A stretch of 5,116 bases of DNA, from positions 1 through 5,116 of the forward strand of contig JAQIDD010000132.1 in the NCBI GenBank assembly GCA_027858215.1, read 5' to 3'. This document shows positions 1-5,116 of the stretch, piece after piece. Position 1 is the stretch's first letter, and each line of letters starts with the position of its first letter. Position numbers and translations under genes: made by a program. The notes beneath the pieces were generated by a model. That model made no database searches. It was not told the DNA's origin and saw only the letters and a program-made list of their open reading frames with translations. The stretch is from Candidatus Delongbacteria bacterium (GTDB lineage Bacteria > Bacteroidota > Bacteroidia > Bacteroidales > ML635J-15).

Positions 1-8
1 ATATTATA

Positions 9-1661
9 ATGAAACAAATTACTTATGTTTTAATCATTGCCTTTTTATCAACGTCTTTTACAGTTAGTAATAATGACGGTAAAGAAAAAAAGGATGACAA
101 GAAAGTAAATACAGAGATGGAAAAGCGGTTGCAGAATTATGCAAAAGTTGAATTAACCGCTAATTTAGACGATTTTACATACGAGCAAAAGAAGATGCTT
201 GGAATTTTGATTGATGTGGCAGACATCATGGATGAAATATTCTGGATTCAGTTTATTGCTCCAAAAGATGAGTTTTTATCCAAAATTGATGATGAAGCTA
301 CCAAGGCCTATGCGAAAATTAATTATGGCCCATGGGACAGGTTGAATGGAAACAAACCATTTATTGAGGGCTATGGTGAAAAACCTCCCGGAGCACAATT
401 TTATCCCGAAGATATTACTAAAAAAGAGTTTGAAAACTGGGATAATAAAAACAAAAACTCTTGGTACACAATGGTAAGACGCGATACCGAAGGAGAATTG
501 ATGAATATCTGGTACCATGAATTTTTTGAGACAAAAGTTAAGAAGGCTGCAGATCTTTTAGAAACTGCGGCCAAATTGGCTGAAAATCCATGGTTCAAAA
601 AATACCTGAAGTTTAGGGCCGAAGCTCTCCGAACTGATGAATATCTGAGTAGTGACCTAGCATGGTTGAATTTGAAAGACAACCAAATTGATTTTATGGT
701 TGGCCCGATAGCGCTTTTTGAAGACAAGTTTATGGGATATCGTGCAGCCCATTCAACTCAATTGTTAATCAAAGATATTGAATGGAGTAAAAAACTTACG
801 CATTTTGGTGAGTTAATGCCTGAATTGCAGGCCACTTTACCCGTATCAGATGAATATAAGGCGAAAAAAGTGCATACTCAAGTTTATACTGTATATAATA
901 ACATATATTCTGCTGGTAGTTGCAACGCCGGCAGCAAATACATTTCAATAAACCTCCTTCATGACCTGAGAATACAGGGGGTTGGAAGCAGCAGACAACT
1001 GCTATTGAAAAATATTATAGAAGCTAAATTTTCTGAAATTATGGTGCCAATGAGTGAGATACTCATTGTTGAAGAGCAGCAAGATAACATTACTTTTGAT
1101 GCGTTTTTTGAAAACCTGACTTTCTATGAAATGGCTTGGGATTTGGGGATAACACAAACAGTTACTGGTGAAGGCAGCGTCAGAGATGTGTTGAAGGAAA
1201 CATTTGGCGCTATTGAAGGTGCCAAAACGGATATTACTAGTTTATACCTAATAACTAAACTTCACGAAATGGGTGAGTTCCCTGAATCTGATTTAAAAGA
1301 CAATTATGTGACTTTCCTTGCTAATATTTTGCGTTCTATTAGATATGGGTATGGTATCCCGATCCCCCAGGGAAAATCCAGTATGCTCGAATTTAATCAC
1401 CTCAAAGAAAACGGTGCAATTGAACGCACAACGAACGGAAAGTATAAGATCAATTTTGAAAAAATGAAGGAAGTGGTTTCTGATTTTTGTGGGTTTCTTA
1501 TTAAAACTGAAGGCCATGGGAATTATGAATATGCCAAACTTATGGTTCAACAAAAAGCTAAGGTTGATGAAACATTAGGATCTGACATTGAGCGGGTAAA
1601 TCAGGCAAATGTCCCAAAAGATGTCATTTTCGAACAGGGTAAAGAAATACTTGGACTTTAA
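9..1661 (+). CDS. Exported M49 (dipeptidyl-peptidase III)-family protein lacking zinc ligands; probable pseudopeptidase
   Basis: The 550-residue protein starts with a signal-peptide-like segment (residues 1 to about 20: basic K2, then hydrophobic YVLIIAFL) without a lipobox Cys, followed by a Lys/Asp-rich linker. From about residue 50 on it carries segments I recognise from bacterial M49 proteins: INYGPWDRLNGNKPFIEG, KPPGAQFYP, DLAWLNLKDNQIDFMVGPI, SCNAGSKYISIN, ITFDAFFENLTF and NYVTFLANILRSIRYG. The family binds zinc through two His of HExxH/HExxGH and a Glu in a motif like EEGKAD. Here the first reads Y373-E374-M375-A376-W377 and the second E403-G404-A405-K406-T407-D408, so all three ligands are gone. 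Q454 stands where the family has a His (A-H-G-K), and N315-L-L-H-D319 replaces NLPND. The frame is open and near full family length, which argues against a decaying gene. Peptidase activity is therefore unlikely; peptide binding or a regulatory role is inference. The ATG is chosen because it opens the signal peptide; only 8 upstream bases are visible. The family call is firm, the lack of activity inferred. Confidence 0.85.
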   Translation: MKQITYVLIIAFLSTSFTVSNNDGKEKKDDKKVNTEMEKRLQNYAKVELTANLDDFTYEQKKMLGILIDVADIMDEIFWIQFIAPKDEFLSKIDDEATKAYAKINYGPWDRLNGNKPFIEGYGEKPPGAQFYPEDITKKEFENWDNKNKNSWYTMVRRDTEGELMNIWYHEFFETKVKKAADLLETAAKLAENPWFKKYLKFRAEALRTDEYLSSDLAWLNLKDNQIDFMVGPIALFEDKFMGYRAAHSTQLLIKDIEWSKKLTHFGELMPELQATLPVSDEYKAKKVHTQVYTVYNNIYSAGSCNAGSKYISINLLHDLRIQGVGSSRQLLLKNIIEAKFSEIMVPMSEILIVEEQQDNITFDAFFENLTFYEMAWDLGITQTVTGEGSVRDVLKETFGAIEGAKTDITSLYLITKLHEMGEFPESDLKDNYVTFLANILRSIRYGYGIPIPQGKSSMLEFNHLKENGAIERTTNGKYKINFEKMKEVVSDFCGFLIKTEGHGNYEYAKLMVQQKAKVDETLGSDIERVNQANVPKDVIFEQGKEILGL

Positions 1662-1686
1662 TTGGTTTATGGTTTTTACACGGAGA

Positions 1687-1715
1687 AAGTCATTTTCCAT
1701 TCAGGGAAATGGCTT
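1687..1715 (+). terminator. Probable intrinsic terminator of the M49-like gene
   Basis: Positions 1687-1698 pair with 1704-1715 to form a 12-bp stem closed by a 5-base loop (ATTCA). Two of the pairs are G-U wobbles (1690:1712 and 1696:1706). The stem begins 26 bases after the TAA at 1659-1661 and is followed by a T-rich but interrupted tail (TATTATCTTT, 1715-1724). Position and stem length fit a Rho-independent terminator. The broken U-tract and few G-C pairs make it a moderate call. Confidence 0.5.
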
Positions 1716-1733
1716 ATTATCTTTAAAAAGGTA

Positions 1734-1770
1734 TTCTTCGAAGTTTCGCAGAACCAAAATCGACGAAGAA
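1734..1770. repeat. Short inverted repeat TTCTTCG / CGAAGAA
   Basis: A perfect 7-base inverted repeat has arms at 1734-1740 and 1764-1770, with 23 bases between them. The left arm overlaps the 8-base palindrome CTTCGAAG (1736-1743). It could be a weak hairpin or a protein-binding site, but arms this short can arise by chance. No function is assigned. Confidence 0.25.
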
Positions 1771-1800
1771 AATATTCACGTGCAACATTTTAATGATAGT

Positions 1801-1840
1801 TGCTTTGTGTCCTTTGTGAAATCCTGTGTGCCCATTGTGG
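1801..1840 (-). repeat. Two-unit 21-bp-period repeat of the CACAAAGGRCACA type
   Basis: On the + strand, TGTGTCCTTTGTG (1806-1818) recurs 21 bases downstream as TGTGCCCATTGTG (1827-1839), matching at 11 of 13 positions. Read on the - strand, the units are CACAATGGGCACA and CACAAAGGACACA, the latter continuing into AAG. From memory, similar ACCACAAAGGGCACAAAGG-like strings recur between genes in many environmental bacterial genomes and produce spurious Cys-rich small ORFs. That resemblance is recollection, not a search result. The spacing is close to two helical turns. Confidence 0.45.
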
Positions 1841-1938
1841 TTACAAAGATGAGATTGGACTCTTCTTGTTCTATGTTTACACACTGGTACATGGTAACAA
1901 ATTTAGAAATACAGATATTGAAATGTATTTTTTATAGA

Positions 1939-1982
1939 TTCTGTCGAAGCGACCCAAAGGATAGTACCGGCTGGGTACAGAA
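1939..1982. repeat. Nested inverted repeats with two competing folds
   Basis: Fold A has two local hairpins: GTCG (1943-1946) with CGAC (1950-1953) around a 3-base loop, and GTACC (1964-1968) with GGTAC (1974-1978) around a 5-base loop. Fold B pairs TTCTGT (1939-1944) with ACAGAA (1977-1982) and ACCC (1952-1955) with GGGT (1973-1976), leaving a 7-base bulge. The two folds use the same bases and cannot coexist. Neither strand has a T-tract after it, so it is not a terminator. It lies upstream of the predicted promoter at 2050-2079, so it would not be in a transcript made from that promoter. Confidence 0.35.
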
Positions 1983-2049
1983 AATATATCATAACTTCCA
2001 ACAGTATAAATGCTAACATACATTGGTTGAAAAAATGCATCATATTTGG

Positions 2050-2079
2050 TTTGACAGATGCCAGCAATTTATATTTTTG
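2050..2079 (+). promoter_or_regulatory. Bacteroidota-type promoter of the GH3/serine hydrolase gene
   Basis: The -7 element TATTTTTG (2072-2079) matches TAnnTTTG exactly. TTTG at 2050-2053 serves as the -33 element, with 18 bases between them; a second TTTG at 2045-2048 gives a 23-base spacing. The upstream box also reads TTGACA (2051-2056). Transcription would start near 2084-2086, roughly 10 bases before the ATG at 2095, giving a very short leader. The match to the known Bacteroides consensus is direct; the start position is inferred. Confidence 0.6.
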
Positions 2080-2094
2080 TTTGAATAAGTATTT

Positions 2095-5076
2095 ATGAAA
2101 AAAAGTATGTTGCATTTAGGATTAATTTTATCGTTATTACTTACCTTCACCGGGGGAATTGAGCCTGGCGAAAGTAAACGTGAAGATGTGTTTGAAGCTC
2201 ATTCGCCTCCGTTTTTATTGACCGATACCGTTTTTATTGATTCCATTATCAACAATATGACTGTGGAGGAAAAAATCGGGCAATTGTTGATGGTGGCAGC
2301 GTATTCAAATAAAGACAAAAAGCATGAAGATTATATTGAATATCTTGTCAAAGAGAAAAACATCGGTGGATTGATTTTTATGCAGGGTGGTCCGCAAAGG
2401 CAGGCCAAACTGATAAAGCGTTATCAACAAGCTGCCAATGTTCCTTTAATGCTGGCTATGGATGCTGAATGGGGCCCATCCATGCGACTGGATTCAACCA
2501 TCTTATATCCCAGGCAAATGATGCTTGGTGCTGTTCAGGATGATGATCTGATTTATCAGACAGGAGCAGAATATGCCCGGCAATTAAAAAACCTGGGTAT
2601 TCATATCAATTTTGCGCCGGTAGTGGATGTCAATGTCAATCCTGAAAATCCGGTTATCAATAGTCGTTCGTTTGGTGAAAATCCTGAAGATGTGGCACGC
2701 AAAGGGTATTATTTATCCAAAGGCATGCAGGACAATAAAGTGCTGGCAGTTGCCAAACATTTTCCCGGCCATGGTGATACAGACAAAGATTCACATAAAA
2801 CGTTGCCTACGGTGCCACATGATTTGTCTCGCCTGGATTCTGTAGAGTTGTATCCATTCAGAAAATTGATAAATTCAGGAATCGGAGGCGTGATGGTGGC
2901 GCATTTGTATGTCCCGGAGCTGGATTCAGAGCCTGGCAGAGCATCTACACTGTCTCCCCGCATTGTTACCGGATTGTTGAAACATGACCTCGGATTTGAA
3001 GGCCTTGTTTTTACTGATGCTCTTAATATGAAAGCTGTTGCCGATTATTATGAACCGGGAGAAGTGGTTGTGGAAGCTTTTATGGCGGGGAATGATGTTT
3101 TGCTTTTTCCGTCGGATGTGCCCGGCGCTATCGAAAAAATGAAGTCGGCCGTAGATGAGGGGCGCATTGATATCAATGACCTCAATAGCAGGGTATCAAA
3201 AATTCTGGCTGCAAAGCAATGGATGGGTATTTTACAGGACAGCCTCGCTTTTTCCTCATTGGATGTACATAATACTTTGGTAACTCCCCGGGCTAAACTT
3301 GTACATCGTCGTATAGTGGAAAATGCGGTAACCCTGGTAGATATGAAAGATAGCCTTTTGCCGGTAAAACACATTGAAGATGTACAAATGGCGTCCCTTG
3401 ATCTCGGTTCATATCAAGCTGGAACATTTCAGAAACGCTTAAAATCTTATGCCAATGTGCCGGCTTATGTGTTTCGAAAAGATGCAGTGAATTTTGGAAA
3501 AACCGGCTTGATAGATAAGCTTGCAAATAATGACCTTGTTTTTGTGGCTGTAACAGAAACCAACAGGATACCCTCCCGTAATTTTGGTTTTAGCAACGAG
3601 GAAATGGATGTTATACGACGCCTGAGCAAAAAAACAAAAGTGGTGTTGTGTTTTTTTGGTAATCCCTATGCGCTAAACGGTTTTAATGGCTTATCAGACA
3701 TTGATGCAGTGGTTGTTGCATACAACGACAGGGAGATAACGCAGGATGTAACTGCTCAAATGGTATGTGGAGGCTTGCCTTTCAAGGGCCGTTTGCCGGT
3801 ATCTATTGATGAGATTTTCAAAGCCGGAACAGGGATTACTACAAAAGCTGTAAGGTTGGCTTATACAGATATCCCCGAGCAGGTAGGGATAAATTCTGCA
3901 ATGTTAGGCAATGTAGATTCGTTGGTGCAGGAGGCCATTCATGAAAAAGCCACACCAGGGGCACAAGTGTTGGTTGCGCGTCACGGTACGGTTTTTTTCA
4001 ATAAAGCTTATGGTTATCATACCTACCAAAAACAACATCCCGTCAGGTTAACTGATATTTATGATTTGGCCTCGGTAACCAAAATCGTGGCAACCACTGC
4101 ATCTTTAATGTATTTGTATGACAGGGATGAATTCAGGCTTAATGACAGCCTGGTTAAACATCTTCCATGGCTTGCCGGGACAAATAAAGCACAATTGGTA
4201 ATTAAGGATATCCTTACCCATCAGGCAAGATTGCGGCCATGGATCCCTTTTTACCTGCATACCATAAAACCAAAAGTAATTGCTGATTATTATTCCCCAA
4301 AAATGACAAAACATTTTGATGTTCAGGTGGCTGAAAATTTATTTGCCCTGCATGGCATCAGAGATAGTATCATTCAACAAATAGTGGAATCGGATCTTAG
4401 GTACCGGAAAGCCTATAAATACTCAGACCTTGGTTTTTATCTGATGCGTGAATTTATTGAAGACAAAACAGGATATGCGTTAAACCGTTTTGTAGATAGA
4501 GATATTTACAAGCCATTGGGTGCTGTTACCGTGGGGTATCATCCGTTGGAAAGATTTCCGGCCAGCAACATTGTGCCCACGGAAAATGACAAAACATTCA
4601 GAAAACAATTGTTGCATGGGTATGTCCACGACCAGGGAGCTGCGATGCTCGGAGGGGTATCAGGGCATGCCGGGGTGTTTTCAAATGCCAATGATCTGGC
4701 AAAAATCATGCAGATGTTTTTGAATGAAGGGGCATATGGGGGAAAACAGTATTTTCATCCTGAAACATTACAAATGTTCAGCAGCCCTTTACGCAATCCA
4801 TCTCAAAACCGCAGAGGACTGGGGTTTGATAAACCGGTGATTGATGAAGATGATACCGGTCCGGTTTGTAATTCAGCATCTCCCGAAAGTTTTGGCCATT
4901 CCGGATTCACTGGTATTCTGGCTTGGGTTGACCCTGAATCAGATTTATTGTATGTGTTTTTATCAAACCGTGTGTGTCCTGATATGGATAATAAAAAATT
5001 GCTGGATATGGATACCAGAACCAATGTTCAGGAAGTTTTTTATAAAGCGATCATGGATAAAACCCAATGCCAATGA
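2095..5076 (+). CDS. Exported fusion: NagZ-like GH3 beta-N-acetylglucosaminidase plus beta-lactamase-fold serine hydrolase
   Basis: The 993-residue protein has a signal peptide at about residues 1-21 with no lipobox Cys. Residues about 47-380 form a GH3 N-terminal domain of the NagZ type: D123 in MDAEWG, R191-S-F-G, then K221-H222-F-P-G-H-G and D232-S-H234 (the NagZ Asp-His acid/base dyad), and D308 in FTDALNM as probable nucleophile. Residues about 400-575 resemble the GH3 C-terminal alpha/beta domain. Residues about 600-990 are a PF00144-type serine hydrolase with S660-V-T-K663, Y776-S-D778 and H935-S-G937. NagZ enzymes remove GlcNAc from muropeptides. In Bacillus subtilis, NagZ works with AmiE, a separate beta-lactamase-fold enzyme that removes the stem peptide, so this protein may do both steps in the periplasm (inference). 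Esterase or D,D-peptidase activity of the C-terminal half is possible. An in-frame TAA at 2086-2088 rules out an earlier start, and the ATG at 2095 opens the signal peptide. The stop overlaps the next gene's ATG. The domain calls are firm; the substrate is not. Confidence 0.92.
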   Translation: MKKSMLHLGLILSLLLTFTGGIEPGESKREDVFEAHSPPFLLTDTVFIDSIINNMTVEEKIGQLLMVAAYSNKDKKHEDYIEYLVKEKNIGGLIFMQGGPQRQAKLIKRYQQAANVPLMLAMDAEWGPSMRLDSTILYPRQMMLGAVQDDDLIYQTGAEYARQLKNLGIHINFAPVVDVNVNPENPVINSRSFGENPEDVARKGYYLSKGMQDNKVLAVAKHFPGHGDTDKDSHKTLPTVPHDLSRLDSVELYPFRKLINSGIGGVMVAHLYVPELDSEPGRASTLSPRIVTGLLKHDLGFEGLVFTDALNMKAVADYYEPGEVVVEAFMAGNDVLLFPSDVPGAIEKMKSAVDEGRIDINDLNSRVSKILAAKQWMGILQDSLAFSSLDVHNTLVTPRAKLVHRRIVENAVTLVDMKDSLLPVKHIEDVQMASLDLGSYQAGTFQKRLKSYANVPAYVFRKDAVNFGKTGLIDKLANNDLVFVAVTETNRIPSRNFGFSNEEMDVIRRLSKKTKVVLCFFGNPYALNGFNGLSDIDAVVVAYNDREITQDVTAQMVCGGLPFKGRLPVSIDEIFKAGTGITTKAVRLAYTDIPEQVGINSAMLGNVDSLVQEAIHEKATPGAQVLVARHGTVFFNKAYGYHTYQKQHPVRLTDIYDLASVTKIVATTASLMYLYDRDEFRLNDSLVKHLPWLAGTNKAQLVIKDILTHQARLRPWIPFYLHTIKPKVIADYYSPKMTKHFDVQVAENLFALHGIRDSIIQQIVESDLRYRKAYKYSDLGFYLMREFIEDKTGYALNRFVDRDIYKPLGAVTVGYHPLERFPASNIVPTENDKTFRKQLLHGYVHDQGAAMLGGVSGHAGVFSNANDLAKIMQMFLNEGAYGGKQYFHPETLQMFSSPLRNPSQNRRGLGFDKPVIDEDDTGPVCNSASPESFGHSGFTGILAWVDPESDLLYVFLSNRVCPDMDNKKLLDMDTRTNVQEVFYKAIMDKTQCQ

Positions 5077-5116
5077 AAAAGTGGATAGCAGGCATATTGT
5101 TTGTTGTGGCTGTAGC
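5073..5116 (+). CDS. Start of a downstream exported protein, cut by the window edge
   Basis: An ATG at 5073 overlaps the TGA of the preceding gene (ATGA). The 14 complete codons encode MKKWIAGILFVVAV: two Lys followed by a hydrophobic run, typical of a signal peptide or an N-terminal membrane anchor. The 4-base overlap suggests the same operon as the GH3 fusion and translation by re-initiation. Too little is present to name a family. No stop codon occurs before the edge. Confidence 0.6.
   Translation, partial: MKKWIAGILFVVAV

Larger units (their letters stand above)
1662..2094. other. Intergenic region, 433 bases, no convincing gene
   Basis: This stretch separates the M49-like gene from the GH3 fusion gene. 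It contains a probable terminator (1687-1715), a small inverted repeat (1734-1770), a 21-bp-period direct repeat (1801-1840), a segment with competing inverted repeats (1939-1982) and the promoter of the next gene (2050-2079). Open frames exist on both strands (1609-2016 on +, 1903-2115 on -). Their translations are rich in Cys, Phe, Ser and Lys, resemble no family I know, and one overlaps the end of the upstream gene. I treat the region as non-coding. Confidence 0.7.

Noticed and set aside
5..10. TATAAT at the left edge as a -10 promoter box
   Set aside because: It overlaps the start codon of the M49-like gene (ATG at 9), no upstream sequence is available for a second element, and such AT-rich hexamers are common here.
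1125..1139. Loss of the zinc site as a sequencing error or a decaying pseudogene
   Set aside because: The frame is intact, and the replacements need multiple substitutions at separate sites without any insertion or deletion. Flanking family positions are kept. A selected pseudoenzyme explains this better, though relaxed selection is not formally excluded.
1939..1982. Bidirectional terminator
   Set aside because: Neither strand has a T-tract after the stem, and the flanks on both sides read A-rich in the direction of transcription.
1609..2016. 135-codon open frame on the + strand
   Set aside because: It overlaps the end of the M49-like gene in another frame, runs through a terminator-like hairpin and repeats, and has a Cys/Phe/Lys/Ser-rich composition with no recognisable family or start signal.
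1903..2115. 70-codon open frame on the - strand
   Set aside because: It crosses the predicted promoter and start codon of the GH3 fusion gene, and its translation resembles no known protein.
4803..5024. Minus-strand frames inside the GH3 fusion gene (also 2709-2963, 3048-3374, 3293-3526 and 4105-4314)
   Set aside because: All lie opposite a well-supported coding region with intact domains. They are the expected antisense open frames and show no family signature.

Overview
The window looks like chromosomal DNA from a member of the Bacteroidota. It is fairly AT-rich. The start codons have no obvious Shine-Dalgarno sequence. A Bacteroidota-type promoter (TTTG plus TAnnTTTG) precedes the second gene. 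Both complete proteins resemble architectures I associate with that phylum. The phylum assignment is an inference; no rRNA or marker gene is present.

Layout, all on the + strand. (1) Positions 9-1661 encode a 550-residue exported protein with the full-length fold signature of the peptidase M49 (dipeptidyl-peptidase III) family. All three expected zinc ligands are replaced: HExxH reads Y373-E-M-A-W377, and the distal Glu motif reads E403-G404. It is therefore most likely a pseudopeptidase. (2) Positions 1662-2094 are a 433-base intergenic stretch. It holds a probable terminator hairpin just after gene 1, a two-unit 21-bp-period repeat related to the dispersed 'CACAAAGGRCACAAAG' type, a segment with two competing folds, and a promoter only a few bases from the next start codon. 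(3) Positions 2095-5076 encode a 993-residue exported fusion. It combines a NagZ-like GH3 beta-N-acetylglucosaminidase, a GH3 C-terminal-like domain and a serine beta-lactamase-fold hydrolase, and the catalytic residues of both enzymes are intact. (4) At 5073 an ATG overlapping the stop of gene 3 (ATGA) opens a new reading frame with a signal-peptide-like start, cut off by the window edge.

Genes 1 and 3 appear to be separate transcription units, divided by the hairpin at 1687-1715 and the promoter at 2050-2079. Gene 3 and the partial gene 4 are probably co-transcribed and translationally coupled. All three products carry export signals, so the window is an envelope-directed neighbourhood. The fusion probably degrades or recycles muropeptides by combining the activities that Bacillus subtilis splits between NagZ and AmiE. 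I see no functional link between gene 1 and gene 3 beyond shared export. There is no sign of an insertion sequence, CRISPR array, tRNA or rRNA.
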